Notes: generated by a model from the sequence alone, not told the origin. Counted from the first letter of the stretch, positions 25,669-36,295 are shown. The stretch: DNA of 42,476 nt from Flavobacteriaceae bacterium (GCA_002746415.1 NVXD01000025.1:1-42476); one strand, 5' to 3'. Program-made: numbers and translations.

Positions 25669-27531
25669 TTAGTTCTGGGTTTGGTAGATATTATCGGCAG
25701 CATTTATATCTGCCATTAGTTGTGAAGGGTCTATTAAAATAGCTTTTATCGTATTTATGGATTTATCTAAAGTAAATTCATAAACAGGGTTTGTCCAAGA
25801 CCAATCCTTTAAAACAGTTCTCTTAAGAGCAGGGTAGGGGTTTTCTTTTTCACCACGCATCATTTGTAATGGGATATAAAAGGTTTCCTGCGAACCATCA
25901 GCATAAGCCACTAAAATGTCAACAGGCATAGGCATTAATCCTATTCGCTCTAAACGTATTGTGGTGTTGTCACCATCAGCAACCACTTCTGCTATACCAT
26001 AATCTATAGTATTGGTTGTCTGTGTCCAGTCCATTAAATACCAATCCAATTCCATACCTGAAACCTTTTCAGCTGTTCTTTTGATATCATTAGGAACAGG
26101 ATGCTTAAACTTAAAATCAGAGTAATATTTTCTAACAGTTTCCATTAGCTTGTCTTGCCCAATGATATATCCCAATTGTGATAAGAAAATAGCTCCTTTG
26201 CTATAAGCAGAAACACCATAGGCAAAATTAAGATTATATCTGTCTGCATGAGTACTTTGCGATTGCTCTTTACCAGATTGTACCAATCTGTAGTATCCTT
26301 TGTAAGTGCCTTCAAATGGGTTGTCTTTTTCCTGATTCATGACTTGGTTCATACAAAGTGATGAGATAAAAGTTGTAAAACCTTCATCCATCCATTCGTG
26401 TTTAGCCTCATTTGTAGCCAATATATGTTGAAACCAAGAGTGTGCCATTTCATGGATTGTTACACCCACTAAACTGCCAAATTTTCGTTCTCCAGTTATT
26501 AATGTTCCCATAGCATACTCCATACCACCGTCACCACCTTGAATTACAGAATACTGTTCGTAAGGATATTTTCCAATGTTTTTACTAAAAAACTCCATGG
26601 CTTCCACAGTTTTTGGCTGTAGGTTTTTCCAGTTTTCAACAATTTCTTTATTGTTTTTATAATAAAAATGAAGCATTGGACCATTTTCAACTTGGACCAT
26701 ATCATGCACATATTCAGGGTCTGCGGCCCACATAAAATCATGGACCATAGGGGCTTTAAAGTGCCATGTTAATGTTTTCCCCTTTTGCTTTTTTACTTTG
26801 CTTCCTTCAACTTCATAACCATGTCCTATTTCTTGTGCGTTTTGTAAATACCCACTACCGCCAACTACATAATCCTTGTCAAGAGTCAATTTTACATCGT
26901 AATCTCCCCAAACGCCATGAAATTCACGAGCAATGTATGGGTCTGCATGCCAGCCTTCAAAATCATATTCCGCCATTTTTGGATACCACTGACTCATGGA
27001 AAGTGCCACCCCTTCTTTATTGTTTCTTCCTGACCTCCTAATTTGCACAGGCACTTGTCCTGAAAATACCATGTCAAAGGTTGTTTTTCCTCCAGAGGGA
27101 ATTGGTGTTACCAAATCAACCACTAGAACTGTACCTTCTTCTTGATAACTTAATTTTTCTCCATTCTGAGTTAAAGAGGAAATATGCAAAAAACCTATTT
27201 CATTTTCTTTAAGGGAAGCAATTCTACTTTTCCCATCCACAACCATTCTACCGTCTGGATCTTGAACATTTTGAACACGAATATCCATTTCACTTCCAGG
27301 CTGAAAAGCATTGAAATAGAGATGATAATAGACCCTGTTGATTTCATCAGGGGAATTATTGGTGTACACCAATTTTTGGATTCCGCTATATTGATAGTTT
27401 TTCACATCCATGTCTATCTCCATGGTATAATCTACATGTTGTTGCCAATATGAAGAAGTATTTTGTCCGTTGACAAAAACAAATGAACAAGTAAAAAAGA
27501 GCGCTAGTAAGGCTTTCGTGTTATGCAGCAT
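25669..27531 (-). CDS. M1 family zinc metallopeptidase, secreted
   Basis: An exported aminopeptidase-like enzyme of 620 residues. I choose the Met at 27531 as start, since it gives a signal peptide (LHNTKALLALFFTCSFVFVNGQ) and lies 4 bases after the upstream S8 gene's stop; the 39 extra residues of the open frame overlap that gene. The zinc site is HEMAHSWFQH (H-E-x-x-H) followed by the distant Glu in WMDEGFTTF. A GGMEYAMGT segment corresponds to the G-x-M-E-N exopeptidase motif with Tyr for Asn, so substrate N-terminus recognition may differ from classic aminopeptidases. It is followed after 16 bases by rnpA. The role is probably degradation of external or periplasmic peptides. Confidence 0.92.
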   Translation of the reverse strand: MLHNTKALLALFFTCSFVFVNGQNTSSYWQQHVDYTMEIDMDVKNYQYSGIQKLVYTNNSPDEINRVYYHLYFNAFQPGSEMDIRVQNVQDPDGRMVVDGKSRIASLKENEIGFLHISSLTQNGEKLSYQEEGTVLVVDLVTPIPSGGKTTFDMVFSGQVPVQIRRSGRNNKEGVALSMSQWYPKMAEYDFEGWHADPYIAREFHGVWGDYDVKLTLDKDYVVGGSGYLQNAQEIGHGYEVEGSKVKKQKGKTLTWHFKAPMVHDFMWAADPEYVHDMVQVENGPMLHFYYKNNKEIVENWKNLQPKTVEAMEFFSKNIGKYPYEQYSVIQGGDGGMEYAMGTLITGERKFGSLVGVTIHEMAHSWFQHILATNEAKHEWMDEGFTTFISSLCMNQVMNQEKDNPFEGTYKGYYRLVQSGKEQSQSTHADRYNLNFAYGVSAYSKGAIFLSQLGYIIGQDKLMETVRKYYSDFKFKHPVPNDIKRTAEKVSGMELDWYLMDWTQTTNTIDYGIAEVVADGDNTTIRLERIGLMPMPVDILVAYADGSQETFYIPLQMMRGEKENPYPALKRTVLKDWSWTNPVYEFTLDKSINTIKAILIDPSQLMADINAADNIYQTQN

Positions 27532-27535
27532 AATA

Positions 27536-29161
27536 TTATTTTCCTTTAGAAATTTTCTCTGCCAATAATAGGGCATTATAGGCATTAACAATTTTCCCTG
27601 ATGTAGAAATCTTGTCAAGAGAAGAAATTTTAGATGTGTCCCCACCAAGAATGATTGGGGTTTTGAGACTTAATCCAGATTGTAAAATAATTTTTTTTAT
27701 CTGTGACGCATTTAGGTTTGGATATTGAGACCAGATTAAAGCGGCAACTCCAGCAACAGCAGGTGAGGCCATAGAGGTTCCCGGCATAGCCTTATACTTG
27801 TTGTTTGGAACAGTGGAATAAATATCTGTTCCGGGAGCAAATACATCTACGTTTATTTTCCCATAATTAGAATAAGAAGCTAATACCTCCGAACCATATT
27901 TACTATCCAAGGCCCCAACGGTTATTACATTGTCAGATATCTCAGCACCGTTATTAATTTGATCATTTGGAAAATTAGGGTTGTTTGGGTCATCTAAATC
28001 TGCCCCATCATTTCCGGCAGCATGTACTATAAGCACATCTTTAGATGCCGCATATTTTATAGCATCATATACCCATTGTGCATTTGGAGAAAAAGATTTT
28101 CCAAAACTACAGTTTATGATTTTAGCCCCATTGTCTACCGCATAACGAATTCCCAAGGCAATGTCTTTATCGTATTCGTCCCCATTAGGAACGGCTCTTA
28201 TGCTCATAATAGCAACGTTGTTTGCCACACCATTTGCGCCCTTTCCGTTATTTCTCTCTGCACCAATAATACCTGCAACATGGGTGCCATGACTTTCATC
28301 TTTTCCTATGGATTGAGGGTTGCCATTTCCATAACCAATATCGCTGAAATCATAAGGGTTATCGCCCACTTCTTTTCTGCCATTAAAATCAACATTAAGA
28401 TTATAGTTTAGGCTTTCAGCAAAATGAGAAATACCACTGTTCAATTCTTCAAACACTTCCGGTATGCTATCTGCAAAAGTGAACATTTGCATTAATATGG
28501 AGATGTTCTTTTGCATAGCTTGGTCTTCAGTTTCAATAGAAGTCAGGTCCTTTTTGGTGTAGGTTTCTTTACCAAGTTCTTTTTGAACAGCAATGTCTGC
28601 ATTTTTAACAGCCTGCAAAATTTCTTCATACCGCTGTTTGTTTTGTAAATTTTCTTGATGTTTTTTGTCCAATTCCGACTTAGCTTTTGTCTGTAAAGAC
28701 GTATCTCCTAAATTTAGGCTAAGAATACGGGTGTATTCCAACTGTTCGTTATAAGACGTTCCCAAAAAATTATATCCATGAATATCATCTATATAACCGT
28801 TACCATCATCATCTTTTCCGTTCCCTTTAATTTCTTTAGTATTTGTCCAAAGGACATTATCTAAATCTTCATGTTTTAAATCCATTCCTGAATCCAACAC
28901 AGCAACAATTATCTTTTTCCCTTTTCTGTTTTTTATAATTTCTTTGTATGCTTTATCAACACTCATTCCTGGAATAGTATCCGCAAGAAGGTCTAAGTGA
29001 CCCCAGTTCTTTTTCTGAGCATCTGAAAGGTCCGTTATTTTTAAAGGAACGGTATCTATATTTTCAACAGGAGTGGATATCAAAGATGTAGCACCACAGC
29101 CAACAAACAAAAAAGAGGCTGCTAAAGCACTATAGAAAACTTTTGAAAATTTAAGAATCAT
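27536..29161 (-). CDS. S8 (subtilisin-like) serine peptidase, lipoprotein
   Basis: A lipid-anchored subtilase of 541 residues. The signal peptide ends in lipobox LFVGC (Cys22). The triad is Asp90 (VAVLDSGMD), His291 (SHGTHVAG) and Ser463 (GTSMASP). The 200 residues between Asp and His are far more than in subtilisin. They contain an EF-hand-like NGKDDDGNGYIDD stretch and then a long charged helical insert (about 145-215, rich in K, E and Q), typical of some Bacteroidota subtilases. It heads the S8, M1, rnpA, ctpA run: the M1 gene starts 4 bases after its stop. A TACCTTTG promoter box is found upstream on the minus strand. Likely role: protein degradation at the cell envelope. Confidence 0.93.
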   Translation of the reverse strand: MILKFSKVFYSALAASFLFVGCGATSLISTPVENIDTVPLKITDLSDAQKKNWGHLDLLADTIPGMSVDKAYKEIIKNRKGKKIIVAVLDSGMDLKHEDLDNVLWTNTKEIKGNGKDDDGNGYIDDIHGYNFLGTSYNEQLEYTRILSLNLGDTSLQTKAKSELDKKHQENLQNKQRYEEILQAVKNADIAVQKELGKETYTKKDLTSIETEDQAMQKNISILMQMFTFADSIPEVFEELNSGISHFAESLNYNLNVDFNGRKEVGDNPYDFSDIGYGNGNPQSIGKDESHGTHVAGIIGAERNNGKGANGVANNVAIMSIRAVPNGDEYDKDIALGIRYAVDNGAKIINCSFGKSFSPNAQWVYDAIKYAASKDVLIVHAAGNDGADLDDPNNPNFPNDQINNGAEISDNVITVGALDSKYGSEVLASYSNYGKINVDVFAPGTDIYSTVPNNKYKAMPGTSMASPAVAGVAALIWSQYPNLNASQIKKIILQSGLSLKTPIILGGDTSKISSLDKISTSGKIVNAYNALLLAEKISKGK

Positions 29162-29193
29162 ATGATATTTTTTATATTATAAACGATAATTTA

Positions 29194-29201
29194 CAAAGGT
29201 A
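29194..29201 (-). promoter_or_regulatory. -7 promoter box for the S8 peptidase operon
   Basis: On the minus strand the bases read TACCTTTG, matching TAnnTTTG, 32 bases before the S8 start codon. It would drive the S8, M1, rnpA and ctpA run. Confidence 0.5.
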
Positions 29202-29271
29202 CTTTTATTTAATGATTTTGTTATAAACAATCTAATCCTAAGGGTTTTTGGAGTTTTAAAGAAACATAAAA

Positions 29272-30132
29272 CTAGTTAAAAATAGAATTGAAGGTAGCTT
29301 TTTTGTTAAGCCTAACCCCTCTTTCTGTTGGATGAACCGTGCACAGTTCATTGTGCGCATCATGTTCAAGGAACAAATAAAAATTACGCTCTGCGGCATT
29401 GGCCATAAAAGCCTCTTTTTCTGATAATGACAACAAGGGACGAGTGTCATAACCCGTTATATATGGCAGTGGAATATGCCCAACTGTTGGTAATAGATCA
29501 GCCATAAAAACAACTGTTTTTTCTTTATACTTTATATGTGGAATCATTTGTTTATCAGTATGTCCATCTACAAAGAGAATGCCAAATCCTAATTCAGATT
29601 CTTCTAAGAAGGAGCTTTCCCCCTTGGATATAAACTTAAGCTGTCCACTTTCTTGCATTGGCAAGAGGTTTTCCGTTAAAAATGATGCCTTTTCCCTAAC
29701 ATTAGGATTAGTAGCCCACTCCCAATGATTTTTATTGGTCCAAAAAGAGGCATTTTTAAAAGCAGGCTCATACCCAGTTTGGTCTGTGTTCCATTGAATA
29801 CTTCCTCCGCAATGATCAAAATGGAGGTGTGTCATAAACACATCAGTAATATCATCTCTGTGAAACCCTAATTCTTTAAGAGAATTGTCTAAAGAATAGT
29901 TTCCCCACCTGTAATAATAGCTAAAGAACTTGTCGGATTGTTTATTGCCTGTGCCAGTATCAATCAAAGTTAATCTATTGCCATCTTCAATAAGAAGACT
30001 TCTTGCCGCAATATCAATTAGATTATTGGCATCTGCAGGGTTGGTCCTACTCCATATGGATTTTGGTACCACACCAAACATGGCCCCTCCGTCCAATTTA
30101 AAATTCCCAGTCTCAATAGGATATAACATCAT
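29272..30132 (-). CDS. Metallo-beta-lactamase-fold hydrolase
   Basis: A cytosolic zinc hydrolase of about 286 residues. The open frame extends to 30165, but the tandem Met codons at 30132/30129 give the normal family start (MLYPIETGNFKLDGGAMFG). The di-zinc motif is THLHFDHCGG (H-x-H-x-D-H), preceded by LLIEDGNRLTLIDTGTG and followed by FVDGHTDKQMIPHI (third His) and FLEHDAHNE. The layout resembles the AHL-lactonase/AiiA-like and MBL-fold hydrolase group common in Flavobacteriaceae. The substrate cannot be assigned from sequence. It is divergent from the APC permease and lies upstream of the peptidase operon by 110 bases. Confidence 0.9.
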   Translation of the reverse strand: MMLYPIETGNFKLDGGAMFGVVPKSIWSRTNPADANNLIDIAARSLLIEDGNRLTLIDTGTGNKQSDKFFSYYYRWGNYSLDNSLKELGFHRDDITDVFMTHLHFDHCGGSIQWNTDQTGYEPAFKNASFWTNKNHWEWATNPNVREKASFLTENLLPMQESGQLKFISKGESSFLEESELGFGILFVDGHTDKQMIPHIKYKEKTVVFMADLLPTVGHIPLPYITGYDTRPLLSLSEKEAFMANAAERNFYLFLEHDAHNELCTVHPTERGVRLNKKATFNSIFN

Positions 30133-30241
30133 GGTTTGCAAATTAATAAAAACTACAAAGAACAAGAACGTAAATTGGGATTAATTTTCATTACAAAATG
30201 TTGTTAAAAAAAGCCTATTTTTAGCATTAATTCAAGAAGGT

Positions 30242-32449
30242 TTGAAGAAGTTAGAGCGCAGTCTTTCTTTAACATCTGTAATTGCAATAAGTATTGGTGG
30301 AATGCTGGGTAGCGGTATTTTTGTACTACCAGGATTGGCTGCAGCAAAGACAGGCTCATCTGTTTGGTTGGCGTATTTGCTGGCCGCAGTATGTATTTTG
30401 CCTGCAGCACTTTCAAAATCTGAATTGGCAACAGCCATGCCTTCATCTGGCGGAACTTATGTCTATATAGAAAGGGCATTTGGACCAATGTTTGGAACTA
30501 TTGCTGGAATAGGACTTTGGCTTTCCCTGCTTTTAAAAAGTTCTTTTGCCTTAGTTGGTTTTGGCGCCTACCTTTCAATTTTGGTAAATATTGATGCTGG
30601 ACTTACTAAATATATCGCCTTGATTTTTCTGCTTTTAATACTGTTTTTGAACATATTTGGGGTTAAAAAGGTTGGAAAAGTTCAAATTGTAATTGTTACA
30701 ATAAGCTTGATTACCCTTAGTTTGATTTTGATTTTTGGTTTGCCTAAAGTATCCCAAAACCTATTGGACCCTTTTTTATTAGAAGGACAAATGGGATTGT
30801 TTTCCACTGTTGCATTTGTCTATATTTCCTATGCTGGGGTTACCAAAGTAGCTGCCATTGCGGGTGAAATAAAAAACCCCAGTAAAAACCTTCCCAGAGC
30901 CATGATGTTGTCCTTGTTGATTATGGCAACAATTTATGTTTTTATTGCTTTTGTATTGGTTGGGAACCTACCGTTGAATGAATTGGGCACAGACCTCAGA
31001 CCTATTTACACCATTGCAAACATGCTGGGGGGAAGTTATATAGGTTATATCGCGGCCTTAATAGGGATTGTAACTTTAATATCTATGGCCAATTCTGGGG
31101 TATTGGCGGCTTCGCGATTTCCTTTTGCCATGGCCATTGACCAATTGTTGCCAAGTTTCATGGGAAAAATACATTCAAAATATTTAACTCCTGTAGTGAC
31201 TATTATAATGACTTGCGTGGCAATGGCCTTGGTCATTCTTTTTCTGGATGTTGAAAAGATTGCAAAAATGGCAAGTGCCTTTATGGTCATGATGTTTATT
31301 TTGGTAAATGCATGTGTTATTGTGCTACGGGAAACCTCTGCACAATGGTACAATCCACCCTATAAATCTCCCTTATACCCATTTGTACAGCTGTTTGGTA
31401 TTATTAGCGGAATAGCTTTGCTGGTCTTTTTGGGATTGGCTCCTTTTTTAGCCATCATATCCATTTTTGTGATTGGAATTATCATTTATCTTAATTTTGG
31501 GAAAAATGCTACTCGTACTGGAATTTTAAGAAAGTATGGACATCGTCCAGCACTCTATCTCTTTTATAAGAAAAACAATAAAAAGCAAATTGCATATAGG
31601 AACAATCTTGGAGCATCTCTGCAAAACCTTGATGGAAAACTAGCCTCTAATGCAGGTGTGGTAGTGCCCTTGTTGGGAAATGAAAATTCGCCAGAGATGC
31701 TTGTTGAAATTGCAGCGGCAATTAATAAAAGGGATAAAATACAGGTAGTAAACATTACAGAAGTGCCCAACCAGACTTTTTTGGATGCCTTTAATGAGGA
31801 AGAAAACCCAAGAATAACCTCATTAGAAAGAAGGATTTCCAAATTGGCAGAATCAAAGAAGATCGATATTGATTTTGAAGCAGCTGTAACACATGAACTT
31901 TCGGATACCATACATGAACTTAGCGACCAGACACATTGTGATTGGCTTGTCATGGGATGGAATGGTAGGGCGCACAGTGGCATTTTAGTCAGCAACCCAA
32001 TAGGATGGCTGTTAACCCATATTAATTCGGATTTTGCTTTATTTAAGGATGATGGGGTTCGGTACATTAGTAAAGTATTGTTGGCACTTCGCCCAGGAAG
32101 AAAAGACAAAAATTTTATTGCTATCGCCGATAGGATATGCAGATATTATAATGCTAACTTGACCTTGTTACATGTAGTTCCCGAAAGCACAAGCGATGAA
32201 ATTATTGAACAAATGGAAGCTAGTTCCAAAACAAAGTTGAAAAAAGTGGATACCAAAAGCGAGGTCATCATCTTAAAAAAAGACGATTCTATTGAGGCGA
32301 TATCAAAAGCTTCTGCAAGTTATAATCTACTTATTTTAGGAACACCACAAAAAGACAATTGGATCAGTGTACTCTTTGGGACAGGAAAAGATAAGTTTAC
32401 TGAGAAATCTGCATGTTCAGTGTTGCGATTAACCATGAAAGATGCTTAG
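30242..32449 (+). CDS. APC amino-acid permease fused to two universal-stress domains
   Basis: An inner-membrane transporter of 735 residues. Residues 1-430 are an APC-superfamily permease with about 12 helices; SIGGMLGSGIFVLPGLAAAKTG near residue 18 is the unwound helix-1 substrate motif. Residues about 455-600 and 605-735 are two universal stress protein-like domains (for example VLLALRPGRKDKNFIAIADRI and a closing LLILGTPQKDNWISVLFGTG in outline), probably nucleotide-binding and regulatory. The start codon is TTG at 30242 with AAGAAGG just before it; no in-frame ATG exists upstream, and the N-terminus fits relatives that begin at this point. The antiporter gene follows after 46 bases, probably as an operon. 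Confidence 0.9.
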   Translation: MKKLERSLSLTSVIAISIGGMLGSGIFVLPGLAAAKTGSSVWLAYLLAAVCILPAALSKSELATAMPSSGGTYVYIERAFGPMFGTIAGIGLWLSLLLKSSFALVGFGAYLSILVNIDAGLTKYIALIFLLLILFLNIFGVKKVGKVQIVIVTISLITLSLILIFGLPKVSQNLLDPFLLEGQMGLFSTVAFVYISYAGVTKVAAIAGEIKNPSKNLPRAMMLSLLIMATIYVFIAFVLVGNLPLNELGTDLRPIYTIANMLGGSYIGYIAALIGIVTLISMANSGVLAASRFPFAMAIDQLLPSFMGKIHSKYLTPVVTIIMTCVAMALVILFLDVEKIAKMASAFMVMMFILVNACVIVLRETSAQWYNPPYKSPLYPFVQLFGIISGIALLVFLGLAPFLAIISIFVIGIIIYLNFGKNATRTGILRKYGHRPALYLFYKKNNKKQIAYRNNLGASLQNLDGKLASNAGVVVPLLGNENSPEMLVEIAAAINKRDKIQVVNITEVPNQTFLDAFNEEENPRITSLERRISKLAESKKIDIDFEAAVTHELSDTIHELSDQTHCDWLVMGWNGRAHSGILVSNPIGWLLTHINSDFALFKDDGVRYISKVLLALRPGRKDKNFIAIADRICRYYNANLTLLHVVPESTSDEIIEQMEASSKTKLKKVDTKSEVIILKKDDSIEAISKASASYNLLILGTPQKDNWISVLFGTGKDKFTEKSACSVLRLTMKDA

Positions 32450-32495
32450 TTTTATGGAACACAATAAGATAATTTTAAAATTCAAAATCTAACCA

Positions 32496-34334
32496 ATGTT
32501 AGAACTTGCAGGAATTATTATTCTAGGAATTATTGCGCAGTGGGTCGCATGGAGGTTAAAATTGCCTGCAATATTGCCTTTGCTTTTAATAGGTCTTTTG
32601 GTGGGGCCAATTGCCACTTTGTATACTGTTGACGGTGCCAAGTTGATAGAGCCTATTTGGAACGGAGAAAAAGGACTTTTTCCTGGAGACGGACTCTACT
32701 ATTTTGTATCCCTAGCCATTAGTATTATTCTTTTTGAAGGCGGGCTAACCCTTAAACGATCAGAAATAAAAAATGTGGGACCCGTCATTACAAAATTGAT
32801 TACGATTGGCAGCGTAATTACTTTTTTTGGAGCTGGAGTTGCGGCACATTATATTTTTGACCTTAATTGGCAGATCAGTTTTCTTTTCTCAGCCTTAATT
32901 ATTGTTACGGGCCCTACGGTGATTACACCCATTCTACGAAATATACCGTTAAAGAAAGATGTGTCCACCGTTTTAAAGTGGGAAGGAATTTTGATAGATC
33001 CAATAGGAGCTCTTGTGGCAGTTTTGGTCTATGAATTTATAAGTGTTGGAGAAGGAAGTGCTTTTACCCAAACGGCATTGGTAGAGTTTGGAAAAATAGT
33101 TCTTTTTGGAATTACTTTTGGATTCACTTTTGCGCACGCCTTGGCCTTTGCCATTAAAAAGAAATTAATTCCACATTATTTATTAAATGTTGCTTCTTTG
33201 TCTATAGTACTCCTAGTATTTGTATTATCAGACATATTTGCACATGAATCTGGGCTTTTGGCGGTTGTGGTAATGGGTATGGTTTTGGGAAATATAAACC
33301 TTCCCAATTTAAAGGAATTGCTTTATTTTAAAGAATCACTCAGTATTTTATTGATTTCAATTTTGTTTATTCTGCTTGCTGCAAATATTAATATTGCCGA
33401 CTTAGAATTAGTTTACAATTGGAATACAGTTTTCTTATTCTTAGTCATTGTCTTTTTAATACGTCCATTAGGTGTTTTTATAAGTGCACGAGGGTCAAAT
33501 TTAAAATTCAATGAAAAACTCTTTATTGGCTGGGTGGGTCCAAGAGGGATTGTAGCCGCGGGTATTGCGTCTCTTTTTGGGTCAAAGCTTCTTGCAAAGG
33601 GGGAACCGGGAGCAGAGTATATTACCCCTTTGGTTTTTATGATTGTAATGGGCACTGTGTTACTCAATGCCACTACAGCAAGAATTTTTGCAAAATTAGT
33701 GGGAGTATTTCTAAAAAAATCCAACGGAATATTAATTATTGGCGCTTCAAAAGTATCAACTCTGATAGGTAGTTATTTGGTAAAGAACAATCACCATGTG
33801 GTGTTAATCGATAGCAACCAAAAGAATATTGAAAAAGCAAAAAAATTGGGTCTGGAAGCCATGGTTGGCGATATTTATTCTGAAACACTTACCGATGATA
33901 TTGAACTGAGTGATGTTGGCTACTTAATGGCCTTGACAGAAAACACAGATATTAATAAGTATGCTATAGATAAATTTAAAAAACAGTTCGGGGAAAATGG
34001 TTCTTTTCGTTTGATAAATGTTGATGAAATGAATGATCCAGAAAACAACCCAAGAGAGGGTCTTTTTTCACATACGGATGATTTTATAAAACTAATTGAA
34101 GCGATAAGAAAATACCCCGCTATCAATGAGATAAACATTAATGATAAGAGCCATTATGATGGTTTAATAGAAATCACAAAAATTGATGACGATATTGTCC
34201 CCATATTTCTTAAAGCTCCAGACGGGGACATGAAAATAATTTCTTCTTACAATAAGGAATTCAATGATATCTCTGAAGGACATCAACTAGTTTATCTAGG
34301 CAAAAAGTTTAAAGAAGAAGAAAAAACCGATTAA
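32496..34334 (+). CDS. CPA-type cation:proton antiporter with RCK (TrkA-N) domain
   Basis: An inner-membrane antiporter of 612 residues. About 12-13 helices fill residues 1-405, with [12 protein letters not shown] and the ion-site region [14 protein letters not shown] and [13 protein letters not shown] typical of NhaP/CPA1 Na+ or K+/H+ exchangers. A later [18 protein letters not shown] matches the same family. Residues 409-540 form a TrkA-N/RCK Rossmann domain ([21 protein letters not shown]) likely to sense NAD(H) or nucleotides, and a TrkA-C-like tail follows. It follows the APC-Usp gene and overlaps the convergent lepA end by four bases. The pair may serve pH or osmotic homeostasis under stress (inference). 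Confidence 0.92.
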   Translation: MLELAGIIILGIIAQWVAWRLKLPAILPLLLIGLLVGPIATLYTVDGAKLIEPIWNGEKGLFPGDGLYYFVSLAISIILFEGGLTLKRSEIKNVGPVITKLITIGSVITFFGAGVAAHYIFDLNWQISFLFSALIIVTGPTVITPILRNIPLKKDVSTVLKWEGILIDPIGALVAVLVYEFISVGEGSAFTQTALVEFGKIVLFGITFGFTFAHALAFAIKKKLIPHYLLNVASLSIVLLVFVLSDIFAHESGLLAVVVMGMVLGNINLPNLKELLYFKESLSILLISILFILLAANINIADLELVYNWNTVFLFLVIVFLIRPLGVFISARGSNLKFNEKLFIGWVGPRGIVAAGIASLFGSKLLAKGEPGAEYITPLVFMIVMGTVLLNATTARIFAKLVGVFLKKSNGILIIGASKVSTLIGSYLVKNNHHVVLIDSNQKNIEKAKKLGLEAMVGDIYSETLTDDIELSDVGYLMALTENTDINKYAIDKFKKQFGENGSFRLINVDEMNDPENNPREGLFSHTDDFIKLIEAIRKYPAINEININDKSHYDGLIEITKIDDDIVPIFLKAPDGDMKIISSYNKEFNDISEGHQLVYLGKKFKEEEKTD

Positions 34335-36127
34335 TCATTTAGTTTTAAAACAGCCATAAATGCCTGTTGTGGAATTTCAACATTCCCAACTTGGCGCATA
34401 CGCTTCTTCCCTTTTTTCTGCTTTTCCAATAACTTTCTCTTACGGGAAATATCACCGCCATAACATTTTGCAGTTACGTCTTTTCGCAAAGCTTTGATCG
34501 TCTCCCTAGAGATGATTTTTGCACCTATAGCCGCTTGAATAGGAATGTCAAACTGTTGCCTAGGAATAAGTTCTTTTAGTTTTTCGCACATTTTTTTACC
34601 AATGTTGGCGGCATTGTCAGTATGGATCAAAGCGGAAAGTGCATCTACAGGTTGTGCATTTAATAAAATATCCAATCGCACCAGTTTAGAGGGTCTCATA
34701 CCTATTGGAGTATAGTCAAATGAGGCATATCCTTTAGAAACGGTTTTTAAACGGTCATAAAAGTCAAAAACAATTTCAGCAAGAGGCATATCAAATGTTA
34801 ACTCCACACGTTCTGTTGTTAGGTATGTTTGGTTGGTAATAACGCCTCTTTTTTCAATACAAAGGGACATAACATTGCCCACAAAATCTGCTTTAGTAAT
34901 GATTGTGGCTTTTATATAGGGCTCTTCAATATGGTCTACCGTAGACGGGTCTGGCAAATCAGAAGGATTATTTACAATGAGCGGCGTATCTGGGTCTTTT
35001 CTAGTAAACGCATGGTAACTTACGTTGGGAACAGTGGTAATTACGGTCATGTCAAATTCACGCTCCAGTCTTTCCTGAATAATTTCCATGTGTAACATTC
35101 CTAAAAAGCCACAACGAAAACCAAAGCCTAGTGCAGCACTACTTTCAGGAGTAAACACCAAAGAAGCATCGTTTAACTGTAATTTTTCCATAGAACTTCG
35201 AAGTTCTTCAAAATCTTCTGTGTCTACAGGATAAATCCCAGCAAATACCATAGGTTTTACATCTTCAAAACCTGCAATGGCATTACTTGTGGGGTTTGCC
35301 GCATCTGTTATGGTATCGCCCACTTTAACCTCTCTAGCGTCTTTTATTCCGGTAATAAGATAACCAACATCACCGGCCTTTATACTTTTCTTAGGAGCTT
35401 GCTGCAATTTTAATGTACCCACTTCATCAGCAAAATAGGTTTTACCGGTGGCAACAAATTTTATTTTTTGCCCCTTTTTAATTTCTCCATTAATCACCTT
35501 AAAATAAGTTTCTATACCTCGGAAAGTATTGTAAACAGAGTCAAAAACAAGCGCTTGTAAGGGCTCATCAATGTTTCCCTTAGGGGCAGGAACTTGATTT
35601 ATAACAGCAGTCAAAATTTCTTCAATACCAATGCCAGTTTTTGCACTGGCTGGAATAACATCTTCGGGCTTACATCCCAAAAGGTCTACTATATCATCTA
35701 TTACTTCTTCAGGGTTTGCACTGGGAAGGTCAATTTTGTTCAGTACTGGAATAATTTCCAAGTCATTTTCCAAAGCCAAGTAAAGGTTGCTTATCGTTTG
35801 CGCCTGTATGCTCTGTGCAGCATCAACAACCAAAAGAGCCCCTTCACAAGCAGCTATGGAACGTGAAACCTCATAAGAGAAATCTACGTGGCCAGGAGTG
35901 TCAATTAAATTAAGAATATATTCTTCGCCTTCATGGGTGTATTCCATTTGTATGGCGTGGCTTTTTATAGTGATTCCACGCTCACGTTCCAAATCCATAC
36001 TGTCTAACAATTGGTCTTTTTTTTCCCTGTCAGTTACCGTACCGGTAAAGTCCAAAAGTCTATCAGCCAGGGTGCTTTTACCATGGTCAATATGGGCTAT
36101 AATGCAGAAATTTCTAATCTTTTTCAT
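34331..36127 (-). CDS. lepA: Elongation factor 4 (LepA GTPase)
   Basis: A ribosome-associated translational GTPase of 598 residues, the normal LepA length, that acts in ribosome biogenesis or back-translocation. G motifs are intact: AHIDHGKST (G1, residues 10-18), RERGITIKS (G2), DTPGHVDF (G3), NKIDLPSA (G4) and SAKTG (G5). The LepA-specific C-terminal domain ends [22 protein letters not shown] in outline, as in the family. The ATG start at 36127 gives [27 protein letters not shown] promoter box precedes it. Its stop overlaps the stop of the antiporter gene on the other strand. Confidence 0.98.
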   Translation of the reverse strand: MKKIRNFCIIAHIDHGKSTLADRLLDFTGTVTDREKKDQLLDSMDLERERGITIKSHAIQMEYTHEGEEYILNLIDTPGHVDFSYEVSRSIAACEGALLVVDAAQSIQAQTISNLYLALENDLEIIPVLNKIDLPSANPEEVIDDIVDLLGCKPEDVIPASAKTGIGIEEILTAVINQVPAPKGNIDEPLQALVFDSVYNTFRGIETYFKVINGEIKKGQKIKFVATGKTYFADEVGTLKLQQAPKKSIKAGDVGYLITGIKDAREVKVGDTITDAANPTSNAIAGFEDVKPMVFAGIYPVDTEDFEELRSSMEKLQLNDASLVFTPESSAALGFGFRCGFLGMLHMEIIQERLEREFDMTVITTVPNVSYHAFTRKDPDTPLIVNNPSDLPDPSTVDHIEEPYIKATIITKADFVGNVMSLCIEKRGVITNQTYLTTERVELTFDMPLAEIVFDFYDRLKTVSKGYASFDYTPIGMRPSKLVRLDILLNAQPVDALSALIHTDNAANIGKKMCEKLKELIPRQQFDIPIQAAIGAKIISRETIKALRKDVTAKCYGGDISRKRKLLEKQKKGKKRMRQVGNVEIPQQAFMAVLKLND

Positions 36128-36170
36128 ATAATTTTCACCAAAACATTAATTCGGAAAATAGAAGCAACTG

Positions 36171-36178
36171 CAAATATA
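36171..36178 (-). promoter_or_regulatory. -7 promoter box for lepA
   Basis: On the minus strand the bases read TATATTTG, matching TAnnTTTG, 43 bases upstream of the lepA start codon. No -33 TTG is apparent. Confidence 0.5.
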
Positions 36179-36295
36179 ATTTATTTGCACACCATAGTTT
36201 GGGGTTTGGACGAATTAAGAAGAAAATTATGACATTTAGAAAGGGGAAAATTTCAAAAATCACACGTTTTGCGAATGAAAAGTTAAATATTTTCT

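Noticed and set aside
25669-27648. The longer 659-residue version of the M1 peptidase
   Set aside because: Its first 39 residues overlap the S8 gene, and the signal peptide begins only at the Met at 27531.
29162-29271. A small RNA or terminator between the S8 peptidase and the metallo-beta-lactamase-fold gene
   Set aside because: I see only a promoter box and a short TTGTT-ATA-AACAA dyad, without a T-run or strong stem.
30198-30200. ATG upstream of the APC permease as its start
   Set aside because: It is in a different reading frame from the permease; the TTG at 30242 is the only start that fits the family N-terminus.
31564-32109. A 181-residue minus-strand frame inside the APC-Usp gene
   Set aside because: It is a shadow of the Usp region; the plus-strand frame has clear domains.
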